Origin: Blastopirellula marina
Lineage (GTDB): Bacteria > Planctomycetota > Planctomycetia > Pirellulales > Thermoguttaceae
Direction of reading: 5' to 3'
DNA: 64,000 nt
Assembly (NCBI GenBank): GCA_020721965.1
Contig: DYLS01000008.1
Span: forward strand, 1-64,000
Made by a program: the position numbers and the translations under genes. Below the pieces are notes generated by a model. That model had not been told where the DNA came from, made no database searches, and was given only the letters and a program-made list of their open reading frames with translations. The stretch's first letter is position 1; each line of letters starts with the position of its first letter. This document shows, piece after piece, positions 29,896 through 39,895 of this stretch.

Positions 29896-30306
29896 TTATG
29901 GCCGGGGCCGCAAATGCCCCACGCCGGACTCAAAAAACCGCCTTCGCCGGGATTCTTCCGCCGTACCGTCTTCCTCGCTCTGGGCCTGCAAGTCCCTCAA
30001 ATTGGCCTGGCAGAAACGGCAACCCACCTCCCGCACATGGATTTCCATGTACCGTCGGGCCGCCGCGTCGAGCGTGCCCAACAGGTAGGCCGCCCACTCC
30101 CGCCGGTCGGGGCAGCTTGCGCGACGGCGACGCCAGATCTCGCTCAGGGTGTGCACGCCCGAATCCCGCCTCGCATTGACGGCCGACAGCCGCTCCAGCA
30201 AGGCAGGATCGCGACGAAGCTGCTTTTCGATCTCGGCCATCTCTTCGGCCGGCAACGCCTCGTCGAGATAGGCTTCCAGGTCGTGTTGCCGCAGGGTTCG
30301 TTTCAT
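29896..30306 (-). CDS. Putative anti-sigma factor-like protein downstream of ECF sigma gene
   Basis: LEAYLDEALPAEEMAEIEKQLRRDPAL...EVGCRFCQANL; starts 37 bp after the sigma gene. Confidence 0.5.
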   Translation of the reverse strand: MKRTLRQHDLEAYLDEALPAEEMAEIEKQLRRDPALLERLSAVNARRDSGVHTLSEIWRRRRASCPDRREWAAYLLGTLDAAARRYMEIHVREVGCRFCQANLRDLQAQSEEDGTAEESRRRRFFESGVGHLRPRP

Positions 30307-30342
30307 GGGCGATCCAGCAGGCACCATCGGTCGCGGCTGCGG

Positions 30343-30987
30343 TCAATCCGCCGCGTGCAGTTCAGGGAACAGCTCTTCCGGTAAACTTTGCTGGCGGATC
30401 GCCGCCCGCAGCTTACTCAAAAAGTCGAATTTCCAATTGGCCACTTTTTGTTCGTCCACGCCGAGCAGTTGGGCCACTTCTTTATTGGCCCGACCGCGGA
30501 GGAAAAGCAATTCCAAGCACGCCGCCCGAAGCCACTCGCCGCTTTGTTTGAGCCGGTCCATTTGCTCGCGGATGGCCGCGGCCAGGGCCTCTTCCTCGAT
30601 GCCGCGGCGTTCGCGACTCCCCATCACGGTGCTCGGGCCGCGCGCCATTCCCGGCGGCTCCCACGGCGAACTATGCGATCCCAAACCGGAGAGCGGCACC
30701 GCAGGACGGCGGCCGACCCGGCGGAGGTGGTCCGTCAATTTGTGGGAGGCGATCGAAAACAGCCAGCTCTCCAGCGACCGCTGGCCATCGTAGTTCGGCA
30801 GGCTATTCAGGAAGCCCAGGAAGGTCTCCTGGACGAGGTCCTCCGCCGTCATGCGGTCCCCGGCCCGCAATTCGACAAAGGCCAAGAGCCGCCCCTCGTA
30901 GCGGCGGATCAGCTCGGACCAGGCATCGGCATCGCCCTGGCGAATACGGCGGATGAGCAGCGGTTCATCCCGCCCGGCCACAGTCAT
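30343..30987 (-). CDS. RNA polymerase ECF-type sigma factor
   Basis: LIRRIRQGDADAWSELIRRYEGRLLAFV, TAEDLVQETFLGFLNSLPNYDGQRSLESWLFSIASHKLTDHLRR. Confidence 0.9.
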   Translation of the reverse strand: MTVAGRDEPLLIRRIRQGDADAWSELIRRYEGRLLAFVELRAGDRMTAEDLVQETFLGFLNSLPNYDGQRSLESWLFSIASHKLTDHLRRVGRRPAVPLSGLGSHSSPWEPPGMARGPSTVMGSRERRGIEEEALAAAIREQMDRLKQSGEWLRAACLELLFLRGRANKEVAQLLGVDEQKVANWKFDFLSKLRAAIRQQSLPEELFPELHAAD

Positions 30988-31128
30988 GCGGCGTCCCCTC
31001 GATTCCAGCAGGATTGGCCCGTGACCGAACAAGCTTCCCCGGTGCAAAAACGCAGGGAAGCGACATTACGCACTACATTCCATTGTGCCCCAAGCCGATT
31101 CGGGATTCCACAACCCACGCCGGTAGGG

Positions 31129-31206
31129 TTCCACCACCAGCTTACGCTGGTGGCTCGTGGCGCGACTTGAGCGCAACATGAGCCTCGGGCGTCAGCCCGA
31201 GGTGGA
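31129..31206. repeat. REPIN-like composite element
   Basis: TTCCACCACCAGCTTACGCTGGTGGCTCGTGGCGCGACTTGAGCGCAACATGAGCCTCGGGCGTCAGCCCGAGGTGGA. Confidence 0.9.
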
Positions 31207-31219
31207 GACGCCGCGGTCG

Positions 31220-32086
31220 CTACGGATAAACGACGACGGGCACGCCGACGGTCTCGCGGACGGCGGCCGCCCAAGCTTCGAGTTCTTCCAAAGTCAATGG
31301 CTGGACGAAATCCTCGGCGGGCTTCCGCGCCACGGTGTAGAGCTGCACGCGCCGCAGGCTCCCACCCGCTTGAACGACCTCGCGCAACCGCTGGCAGTAG
31401 GCCACCCTCTCCGCCTGGCCGGGCGGCTCCTCTCCCCATCGCATGAGCAGGGTCTGGATCACGATGGGCCAGGCCTTTGCCGCCTGGGTGATGTTTTCCA
31501 GAATCTGCGAAAAAGAGATCGAGGTTCGAGCGATGCGGCGGAAATAGTCCTCCGTTCCCGCATCCAGTTTGGCCCAAATCTCGCCATGATTGGCGTTGAG
31601 CAATTCCAGCCCTTCGCGGACCGCCGGCCGGTGAAACATCGAGGCATTGGTGATCAGCACGAGTTTGACCTCCGGCGGGGCCAACTCGCGACGGAGGGTT
31701 GCCGCCTTCGCCACGACTTCCGTGAAATTGCGGTAGGTCGTCGGCTCTCCGTCCCCGCTGAAAGCGATGTCGCAAAAGCGCCGGAAGGCCGGGGGCGTAT
31801 CTTGAAAAGCCGGGTGGGAAAAGATCTCGCCCGCGGCAATCCACGAAATCGCTTCGCGCAGCTCCTCCTCCAGATGCCGCAGGTCCGGGAATTCGCGCTC
31901 GCCCAATTCGCGGCGGTCCACCTGGCAATACACACAGTCGAAATTGCAAATCTTATCGAGGTTCAGATTGATTCCCAGCGAGACCCCGCCCGCACGCCGA
32001 CTGACTACCGGATACACGTACTTCCACTCGCCGAAGCGGCGGGGGTGGTGGCGAAAGACCAGCGAGGTCGGGGATGGTTCGTTCAT
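31220..32086 (-). CDS. Radical SAM protein
   Basis: GVSLGINLNLDKICNFDCVYCQVDR: CxxxCxxC cluster motif; IAFSGDGEPTTYRNF. Confidence 0.88.
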   Translation of the reverse strand: MNEPSPTSLVFRHHPRRFGEWKYVYPVVSRRAGGVSLGINLNLDKICNFDCVYCQVDRRELGEREFPDLRHLEEELREAISWIAAGEIFSHPAFQDTPPAFRRFCDIAFSGDGEPTTYRNFTEVVAKAATLRRELAPPEVKLVLITNASMFHRPAVREGLELLNANHGEIWAKLDAGTEDYFRRIARTSISFSQILENITQAAKAWPIVIQTLLMRWGEEPPGQAERVAYCQRLREVVQAGGSLRRVQLYTVARKPAEDFVQPLTLEELEAWAAAVRETVGVPVVVYP

Positions 32087-32253
32087 CGCAATGGGACGGG
32101 GACGGGAGGGGATGGCACTCCACCCGATTCCACAAAAGGGAGAAGCCTGTCGGGGCGGCTCCTAGGGATCGTGAAAGGACGTCCTCGCGGTGCCCGATGT
32201 TCAGCCGCCGCCACTGCGTCCATCAAGGCTGCGTCGCCGGTCCCTGGCGGCGG

Positions 32254-32529
32254 TCAATCCGCGCGGCGAATGACCGTGAATTCGTCCACGGTAATGCTGG
32301 ACAATTCGCCGTCCGGCAGCTCCAGCAGAATCACGTCGCTATACGTCTTTTCGTCCACCGCGCGGTGGAAATGGAGACCGTGATGGGCTCGCTCCGTCCT
32401 CACCACGGTCCCGGTCGTCGCGGTCTTCCACTTCTGGGAGCCGACCTGGACAAGGTGCTCGACCGTAATCCGGTCACCCACCTTCAGTTCGTCGAACCGT
32501 GTGATCGATTTGGCTTCGCTGCCCACCAT
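32254..32529 (-). CDS. Conserved hypothetical protein
   Basis: 91 aa ORF with normal composition; no family recognised. Confidence 0.45.
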   Translation of the reverse strand: MVGSEAKSITRFDELKVGDRITVEHLVQVGSQKWKTATTGTVVRTERAHHGLHFHRAVDEKTYSDVILLELPDGELSSITVDEFTVIRRAD

Positions 32530-32654
32530 CGCGGAATACTCCTTGCGCCCAGACGCTACTTGGAAGGCCCCTCAAGCGTCTTCATCATGCCATCATTATT
32601 TGTGTTACGCGGCATCGTCCGCAAGACCAGACTCGTGCAGATCTCTTTATTTTC

Positions 32655-32740
32655 GTACCCGTTCACGGCAGAGCTGTAACGGAAAAGATTTGTGAACCAA
32701 CGAGGGTTGTTCACAGGTTCCCCAGGATTGTTCAGAGGTT
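32655..32740 (-). repeat. Second interspersed structured repeat family, copy 3 (reverse orientation)
   Basis: Reverse strand: AACCTCTGAACAATCCTGGGGAACCTGTGAACAACCCTCGTTGGTTCACAAATCTTTTCCGTTACAGCTCTGCCGTGAACGGGTACG. Confidence 0.75.
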
Positions 32741-32774
32741 ATTTGAGTTTGGAACGGAATGTCGTTTCGACGAT

Positions 32775-32880
32775 CGCGGCAGTGTCATTTCGACGAGCGT
32801 CAGCGAGGAGAAATCTTAACCCCTGTCGAAAGGATTCCTCGCTTCGCAAGATTTCTCGCTTCGCTCGAAATGACAGGGGG
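32775..32880. repeat. Common 'CATTTCGAGCGAAGCGAGAAATCTT' interspersed repeat
   Basis: GTCATTTCGACGAGCGTCAGCGAGGAGAAATCTTA...AAGATTTCTCGCTTCGCTCGAAATGACAGG; second copy at 56684-56810. Confidence 0.8.
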
Positions 32881-33285
32881 GCGAGCCCTTTTGCAGTAAC
32901 GAGAGCCGCAGCAGCGAGATCCCCTGCGAAAGGCTACCTTTTTGCCAGCGCGCCCTTGACACAATCGGCGCGAAAGGCCCCTGGAAATACAATACGCCGG
33001 TGCCTCGCGCGTGGTTCGAGCCTCGGGCGTCAGACGGAGGCGGTCGGACCCGCGAGGGATACCGCAATCTGGCACGGATCGCCCCTAGGATTGCAGCGCA
33101 GGGGCCGTCTGATTGCAAGATGTGCCCAGCATATTTTGCCAGGCAATGCGTCCCATCACCACAGAATGCAGAATGTTGAGCGGAGCAAACAATCCTGCCC
33201 TCTAGGACTTGCAGACAATCCGGGGCTGTAGTGCGCGCAACCCATCCTGCGCTGTAGTAGTAGAACACGAGCTTGCAAACAAAGC

Positions 33286-35349
33286 CTAGTGAACGCGGTA
33301 GCCGGGCTTGGCCCCCGCGTCTGGGGCCAAAAGGAACACCTGGCTGTCGCCGGGCCCTGCCGCGAGAATCATCCCCTCGCTCACGCCGAATCGCATTTTG
33401 CGAGGCGCGAGATTGGCGACGCAAATGACGAGGCGCCCGACCAAGGCATCGGGACGATAGGCCTTCTTGATCCCCGCGAAGACCGTCCGCTCTTGATCTC
33501 CGCCCAACGATAGGACCAGCTTCAGCAGCTTATCGGCGCCGGGGACTTCCTCTGCCGCAACGATCCGGGCAACGCGGAGATCGACCTTGGCGAAGTCGTC
33601 GATGGAGATCGTCTCGGGCAGCAGCGGCTCGGCTTGCAGGGGCGCGTTATCGTCGCGAGGTGCCGCGGGGGCGGCTTGCGAGGCCTCGGCTGGGCGGGCG
33701 GACTCCTGCTCCAGGCTTTCCTGCGTCATGGCTTCGATTCCTTCCTTCGGAACTCGTGTCATCAAGTGCGTGTATTTCTCGACCCGGCGTCCCGTCAGGG
33801 GTCGCTGCGACTGGCTCCAGGAGATGATGGGGTCGTTGAGCAGCCTGCCGGTCTGCTCCGCCAGGCGGGGCAACACCGGGGCCAAATAAACCACGATTTG
33901 CCGAAACAGATTCAGGCCAATCGTGCAAGCGTCGCGAAGCTCCTGGCGCCGGGCAGGGTCTTTTTTGAGGTTCCAGGGGGCGGCCTGCTCCACGAACCGG
34001 TTCGCGCGATCTCCAGCCGCCAGAATGATGCGGATGGCCCGACCGTAATCGCACGATTCATACGCCTCGGCGATGGCCTCGCCCTCGGCCGCGGCCTGGG
34101 CAAACAGCCCGCCGTCGTCAGGATAGGTCTCCGAAAGCGTCTGTCCTTCCAGGAATCGCGCAGTGCGACTGGCCAGGTTCACCACGTTGCCCACCAAATC
34201 CGAGTTGATCTTCAACGCGAACTCCTCGAAGTTCAGGTCAAGATCCTCGACCCGCGAGGAGAGCTTCGAGGCATAGAAGTACCGGAGATAGGCCGGGTCC
34301 AAATGCTTGCGGTAGGTCTCGGCTCGAATCAGCGTCCCCTTGGACTTGGACATCTTTTCGCCGTTGACCGTGAGGAAGCCGTGGATATGAACCTTTTTGG
34401 GAAGGTTCACACCGGCGGCCTTGAGCATGGCGGGCCAAAACAGACAGTGAAAATAGGTGATGTCCTTGCCGATGAAATGGTGAATCTCGGTCCGGGAATC
34501 CCTCCACCAATGATCGAGATTCTCCCCGGTCCGCTCGCACCATTGCAGCGTGGAGCCGATATACCCGATGGGCGCGTCGAACCACACGTACCAGTAGTTG
34601 CCGGGGCTGTCGGGGATTTCGAAGCCGAAATAGGGCGTCGGGCGGGAAATGTCCCAGTCCCGCAACGGCTCCTGAAGAAAGTGCCCCTTCAGGTAATTGG
34701 CGATCTCCGGCTGCAAGTGGTCGCCGCTTTGCGTCCACTGCTCCAAAAAATCGTGGAGCTTTTCGATTTGCAGAAACAGGTGCGGGGCCGATCGCAGCTC
34801 GGGCTTGGCGCCCGATATCGTGCTGACCGGGTCGATCAGGTCCGTCGGACTGTACGTGTAACCGCACCGATCGCAGCTATCTCCGTACTGATTGGGCGCG
34901 CGGCAATTGGGGTTTGGGCAAGTTCCTTTGACGAATCGGTCCGCCAGGAATACCCCGGCCAGGGGGTCGTATAGCTGGGTCACCTCCCGCTGGACAACGA
35001 GATCGGCCTCCCGCATGGCCTTCCAGAACAGCGCGCACATGCGGCGATTCTGCTCGCTGTGCGTGCTGCCGTAATTGTCGAAGCGGATGTCGAAACTCGT
35101 AAAATCCCGCACGTGCGCGGCATGCATCATCTCGATGAATTGCTCGGGAGGGACGCCCTCCCGCTGGGCGGAAATCATGATCGCCGTGCCGTGCGTATCG
35201 TCCGCGCACATGTACACGCAGCGGTGGCCGCGAAGGTTCTGAAACCGGACCCAAATATCCGTTTGGATATACTCCACCAGATGGCCGATATGAATCGGGC
35301 CATTGGCGTAGGGCAGGGCACTGGTAACCAGGATGCGTCGTAAAGTCAT
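33286..35349 (-). CDS. metG: Methionyl-tRNA synthetase with C-terminal tRNA-binding domain
   Basis: [65 protein letters not shown]. Confidence 0.97.
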   Translation of the reverse strand: MTLRRILVTSALPYANGPIHIGHLVEYIQTDIWVRFQNLRGHRCVYMCADDTHGTAIMISAQREGVPPEQFIEMMHAAHVRDFTSFDIRFDNYGSTHSEQNRRMCALFWKAMREADLVVQREVTQLYDPLAGVFLADRFVKGTCPNPNCRAPNQYGDSCDRCGYTYSPTDLIDPVSTISGAKPELRSAPHLFLQIEKLHDFLEQWTQSGDHLQPEIANYLKGHFLQEPLRDWDISRPTPYFGFEIPDSPGNYWYVWFDAPIGYIGSTLQWCERTGENLDHWWRDSRTEIHHFIGKDITYFHCLFWPAMLKAAGVNLPKKVHIHGFLTVNGEKMSKSKGTLIRAETYRKHLDPAYLRYFYASKLSSRVEDLDLNFEEFALKINSDLVGNVVNLASRTARFLEGQTLSETYPDDGGLFAQAAAEGEAIAEAYESCDYGRAIRIILAAGDRANRFVEQAAPWNLKKDPARRQELRDACTIGLNLFRQIVVYLAPVLPRLAEQTGRLLNDPIISWSQSQRPLTGRRVEKYTHLMTRVPKEGIEAMTQESLEQESARPAEASQAAPAAPRDDNAPLQAEPLLPETISIDDFAKVDLRVARIVAAEEVPGADKLLKLVLSLGGDQERTVFAGIKKAYRPDALVGRLVICVANLAPRKMRFGVSEGMILAAGPGDSQVFLLAPDAGAKPGYRVH

Positions 35350-35651
35350 GGCGGAGGCGGATCACTGGGGCCTGCCGTGGCGGGTCGCCGAACGCGACGG
35401 TTCGCCCCCCGGCACGCCTTTTCGGGAAAATCGCGTAAACCGCCATTCTAACCCGTCGCGGGTGCCGTCAAAAGGTCGCCCGGCGGACGCAGCCGCTGGA
35501 CCGTTCACAAAAACGTAGGGGACCGATGCATCCGCGCGTCGGGCGTCCGCCGGAGATTGGCGAGCATCGAGTTGCATCCGGGGAGGACGCGGCAGCCCGG
35601 CCGTTCTTTACCCCAAATCATCGATCCCGGGAAACGGCCATTTCGGGGAGA

Positions 35652-37298
35652 TCATCCGGACCTCAAGATGGGCAAGCTGGCAGGGGTCTTCCCATCGCGA
35701 AACGATAACGCGCCGGTGGGGCAAACGGCAACACACTGCTCGGCCAATTTTCCCAGGGCCTCTTCCAGGGAACGCTGGAAGGGGACCCCCACGCGGACAT
35801 CGAAGCCGCGGCCGACAAAGGTCAGCCCGAGGGGAAGCCGGGCGGCCTCGGTCACCGCCACGCACAAGCCGCACACGATGCACTTTCCCGGCTCGTAAAG
35901 CACGTGGGATTCCTTGTACTGGAGCCGCAACACGGCCCGCTCGCCCTTGTAGCGATTGGGGTCGGCGCCGTATCTCTCGGCGTAGCGGCGGAGGCGGCAG
36001 CCCGGCAAGGCCCGGCAATCGCAATGCAGGCATCGACCGGCCTGAACCGATGCGGCATTTACCTCCGCTGTATCCAGGTCGCAGGAGTCCACCGAGGCCC
36101 TCAGCTCCTCGCGTGGGGCATCGAGAGACAGGCTGTGCAGTTCGTCCAACTCCTCGGCCGCAAGTTTGCCGATGCGGACGGAGAAAGGTTCCGGCCAAGG
36201 CTTGGCCTCGCCCTCCTTCAAGAATCGGTCGATGGCAAAGGCCGCCTCCTTGCCGTCCGCGCAACCGCGGACGACCAGGCCGCGGCCGCGGATGGCGTTG
36301 CCCGCCGCAAACACGCCGGGAATCACGGTGCGGAATGTGCCACGCTCGACAGCCACGCCGCGGGGACCGCTCGGCAATCCCAAGGCCTCCCATGTCCGCT
36401 GGTTCTGCTCGCCGATGCAGACCAAGACGGCATCGAATTCGCCGCGCAACGAGTCGACCGCGACCCCGCCCCGGACGTTCGGAGGCTCTAGCCTGGCCCC
36501 ACCGCGGAACTCGATCCCCACGGCCAGGACGGCGGTGATCTCGCGATTGAGGACTTCCGGGGGGAGGATGGCAGGGTTGCCGCTGCTGTTGGGATCGCGG
36601 AGACGACCACCCGGTTGGACCTGGCGATCGAACAACGTCACGGCGTGGCCGCGGCGCCGCAAGTAATAGGCAGCCGAGAGTCCGGTCGGTCCCGCCCCCA
36701 CCACGGCGACGCGCCTGCCCGATGCGGCTTCGCAGGTCGGGACATAAAAATCCTCGCGTGCGAGGTCCCAATCTGCGACGATGCGTTTCAGGTCGCACAC
36801 CGCCACGGCACCGTCGGCGGAGCCGCGGCGGCAGCCTTTTTCGCACGGCTTGGGGCAGACGCGACCCAGCACCGCCGGCAGCGCGATATCCTCCTTGATC
36901 GTCACGATGGCCTCGTCGAATTGCCGCGACTGGATGTGCCGCAGCATATCGGGGATGTTCATGTGGACGGGGCAGGCGAACTGGCAGGGTGCCAGACAGT
37001 CACCGACGTGATCGCTCAACAGCAATTCAAGCGAGGTCCGCCGCATGGCCGCCACGTCGGCCGTCTCGCTTTCCACCTCCATGTCCGGCGCGACGGGCGT
37101 GCCGCAAGAGGGCACGAATCGTTCTCGCCCATTCCGCTCGCGGACTTTCACCAAGCACACCAAACACGAGGTCTGGCACGGCAGGCCGTCCATGTAGCAC
37201 AGCGTGGGGATATCGATACCCAACTTTTGCGCCGCCTTGAGGATGGTCGTCCCGGGTGGGACCTCCACGGATTGCCCATCGATCGTCAGCCGGATCAT
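35652..37298 (-). CDS. FAD-dependent (GltD-like) oxidoreductase with N-terminal [2Fe-2S] domain and C-terminal Fe-S region
   Basis: MIRLTIDGQSVEVPPGTTILKAAQKLGIDIPTLCY (NuoG-type 2Fe-2S), CQFACPVHMNIPDMLRHIQ, VAVVGAGPTGLSAAYYLRRRGHAVTLFD. Confidence 0.88.
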   Translation of the reverse strand: MIRLTIDGQSVEVPPGTTILKAAQKLGIDIPTLCYMDGLPCQTSCLVCLVKVRERNGRERFVPSCGTPVAPDMEVESETADVAAMRRTSLELLLSDHVGDCLAPCQFACPVHMNIPDMLRHIQSRQFDEAIVTIKEDIALPAVLGRVCPKPCEKGCRRGSADGAVAVCDLKRIVADWDLAREDFYVPTCEAASGRRVAVVGAGPTGLSAAYYLRRRGHAVTLFDRQVQPGGRLRDPNSSGNPAILPPEVLNREITAVLAVGIEFRGGARLEPPNVRGGVAVDSLRGEFDAVLVCIGEQNQRTWEALGLPSGPRGVAVERGTFRTVIPGVFAAGNAIRGRGLVVRGCADGKEAAFAIDRFLKEGEAKPWPEPFSVRIGKLAAEELDELHSLSLDAPREELRASVDSCDLDTAEVNAASVQAGRCLHCDCRALPGCRLRRYAERYGADPNRYKGERAVLRLQYKESHVLYEPGKCIVCGLCVAVTEAARLPLGLTFVGRGFDVRVGVPFQRSLEEALGKLAEQCVAVCPTGALSFRDGKTPASLPILRSG

Positions 37299-37399
37299 GA
37301 CCCTTTCTCCCCCAAGCTCGGCCTGGAAAATCCCCTGGCGCCCCTATGCAATTGTCATCGTCAGCCCCGTGCTGGCCGAAAGCGGTTGGCCGCCTTCGG

Positions 37400-39895
37400 C
37401 TACCGGAGAGGCGAGGCCGCGGCCGCTTCACCGGCGCCCAGGCCGCGAGCGACCTTCGCCCGCCGAATCTCGACCCCTCCCGACTCCACGATCACCGCCC
37501 CGGCGGGACAGGCTGCCAGGCACGTATCGCAACGGGTACACAGCTCATCGTGTACCTCATGTTTGCGGTAGGGTGTAAGGGGTATGGCATGGACGGGGCA
37601 CTGCTGCGCGCACAGCGTACAGCCTATGCAGTCGTCGGTGATCCGATAGTGGATCAGGGCGACGCACTTGCCGGCTGGGCATCGGCCCTGCAAATGGGCC
37701 TCGTACTCTTCGCGGAAATAGCGCAGCGTGGTCAGCACGGGATTGGGCGCGGTCTTGCCCAGGCCGCAAATACTGCCAGCACTGACGGCTCGCGAGAGAT
37801 TCTCCAGCGTGGTCAAGTCGTCGGGGCGTCCACGGCCCTCGCAGATGCGGTCCAAGATATCCAACATGCGGCGGGTACCCACGCGGCACAGCGTGCACTT
37901 GCCGCACGATTGATCTTGCGTGAAGCGGAGGAAGTACCGTGCAATATCGACCATGCAATCCGAATCATCCAAGACCACCAGACCGCCAGACCCCATGATC
38001 GCGCCGGTAGCCGTGAGGGCCTCGTAATCGACGGGCGTATCGAAGAGTGAGGCCGGCACGCACCCGCCAGACGGGCCACCGACCTGGACCGCCTTGAGGG
38101 TACGACCGGGCAGGGCGCCGCCGCCGATCTCTTCGATGATTTCGTGGAGGGTCACGCCCATCGGCACCTCGATCAGCCCGCCGCGCTGCACCTTGCCCGC
38201 CAGGGCGAAGACCTTGGTACCTTTGCTGCCGGGGGTGCCCAGGGCCGCGAATCGCTCCGTGCCATGGCGGAGAATCCAGGGGACCAGGGCCAGCGTCTCC
38301 ACGTTATTGACGACGGTGGGCCGCCCGTTCAAGCCCGATTCCACTGGATATGGCGGGCGTAGCCGGGGCATTCCCCGCCGCCCCTCGACGGAGGCCAGGA
38401 GAGCGGTCTCTTCGCCGCACACGAAGGCCCCCGCGCCCTCGCTGACAGAAAAGGTTACGGGATACTCGCCGCCGCTTTTCCCGTCCAAGATGCCCCTCTC
38501 CTGGCAGCGCCGCAAAGCCTCTCGCACGCGCTCGACGGCCAAGGGGTATTCGGCGCGGATGTAGAACACCGCGTGCGTCGCCCCCACGGCCCGCGCGGCA
38601 ATCAGCATCCCCTCGATCACGCGATAGGGGAAGGACTCGAGGATCATGCGGTCCATGAAGGCCCCGGGATCGCCTTCGTCGCCGTTGCAGATCACGTATT
38701 TGATGTCGGAGGCAGCGGCGGCCGCGATGCGCCACTTGCGAGCAGTGGGAAAGCCCGCCCCCCCGCGGCCTCGCAACCCGCTTCGTTCGATCTCCTCGAT
38801 CACGGATTGGGGGCTGAGGTCGCGCCACACGCGGCGGGAGGCATGAAAGCCATCGCGCCGCAGGTATTCGTCCAGGTCCAGGGGATCGGTCTCGCCGCCG
38901 TGCTCGATGGCGATCCGATATTGGCGACCTAGAAAAGCACAGACCGGCGGATCCCGCACGTCGATGCGGTGCCGGTCGACCGCCTCCTCGCTGGCCCCGA
39001 CCAAGGCGTCCAACCAGCGGGCAAGGTGATACCGCAAGCGGCGGATGGGATTCCGTGGGCGAAAGTGCGAATCGAAGATGCCTGCCACGTCCTCGGGACG
39101 CACCTTGGCGTACAGCCGGGGCGTGCCGCGGCGAGGGACGATCTCCACCAACGGTGTCTGATGGCACATGCCCACGCATCCGACCCGCTTGACCACGGCC
39201 GGGGTGCGGTTGCGTACCGTCAACTCTTGGAGCTGTTCATAGACGCGCCGGCTGCCCTGGGCCTGGCAACAAGAGCCTAGCCCCACGCGGATTTCCGCCT
39301 CGGCAGCCTGGGGAGAAATGAAATGCCAATTCCGCGGCACAGCGCCGTTGGACGAGCGATCCAAGAAGTCGGTGAGGATGCGGGGCACCGAATGCGGCGT
39401 CAACCGGCCGTAGGTGGCCTGGTCGATTTGCACCACCGGCGCCAGCGTGCAGCAACCCAGGCACGCCACCGGCTGCACGGTAAATCGCCCCTCGGGATCG
39501 GTGTCTTGCCCAGGCGGAATCCTCAGGTGCCGGACCAAGGCGTCCATGATCAGATCGGCACCCTTCACGTGGCAGGCCGTTCCACGACAGACGTGGATCA
39601 TGTGCTCGCCGACCGGGCGATGCCGGAATTGCGTGTAGAAGCTGGCCACGCCCGTCAGTTGCGCGGCCGATATGCCCGTCTTCGAGCAGACATACTCCAG
39701 GGCCTCTTGCGGCAAGTAATGAAATCGCGATTGAATGGCCTGGAGGATGGCGATCGTCGCCTCCGGCCCTCTGCCGTGGCGATCCAGAATCTCGTCGACC
39801 GGTGAAAGATCGATGGAGTGGGTAGGCTGGGATGTGATCACAGGGGTAGTTTCCGCGGTCCCTCCGCCGAGCGATTGGCCACGCGCGGAGTTCAT
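37400..39895 (-). CDS. NuoE-NuoF fusion NADH-binding Fe-S flavoprotein (HydC-HydB-like)
   Basis: NuoE part IHVCRGTACHVKGADLI..CLGCCTLAPVVQID; NuoF part RGRGGAGFPTARKW, CNGDEGDPGAFMDR, GAGAFVCGEETALLASVEGRRGMPR; C-terminal CIGCTLCAQQCPVHAIP..CTRCDTCLAACP. Confidence 0.92.
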   Translation of the reverse strand: MNSARGQSLGGGTAETTPVITSQPTHSIDLSPVDEILDRHGRGPEATIAILQAIQSRFHYLPQEALEYVCSKTGISAAQLTGVASFYTQFRHRPVGEHMIHVCRGTACHVKGADLIMDALVRHLRIPPGQDTDPEGRFTVQPVACLGCCTLAPVVQIDQATYGRLTPHSVPRILTDFLDRSSNGAVPRNWHFISPQAAEAEIRVGLGSCCQAQGSRRVYEQLQELTVRNRTPAVVKRVGCVGMCHQTPLVEIVPRRGTPRLYAKVRPEDVAGIFDSHFRPRNPIRRLRYHLARWLDALVGASEEAVDRHRIDVRDPPVCAFLGRQYRIAIEHGGETDPLDLDEYLRRDGFHASRRVWRDLSPQSVIEEIERSGLRGRGGAGFPTARKWRIAAAAASDIKYVICNGDEGDPGAFMDRMILESFPYRVIEGMLIAARAVGATHAVFYIRAEYPLAVERVREALRRCQERGILDGKSGGEYPVTFSVSEGAGAFVCGEETALLASVEGRRGMPRLRPPYPVESGLNGRPTVVNNVETLALVPWILRHGTERFAALGTPGSKGTKVFALAGKVQRGGLIEVPMGVTLHEIIEEIGGGALPGRTLKAVQVGGPSGGCVPASLFDTPVDYEALTATGAIMGSGGLVVLDDSDCMVDIARYFLRFTQDQSCGKCTLCRVGTRRMLDILDRICEGRGRPDDLTTLENLSRAVSAGSICGLGKTAPNPVLTTLRYFREEYEAHLQGRCPAGKCVALIHYRITDDCIGCTLCAQQCPVHAIPLTPYRKHEVHDELCTRCDTCLAACPAGAVIVESGGVEIRRAKVARGLGAGEAAAASPLR

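Noticed and set aside
32800-33075. ORFs containing HFERSEKS/VISSEARNL-like peptides (also at 56664-56867)
   Set aside because: Translation of a widespread non-coding interspersed repeat (CATTTCGAGCGAAGCGAGAAATCTT), not genuine proteins
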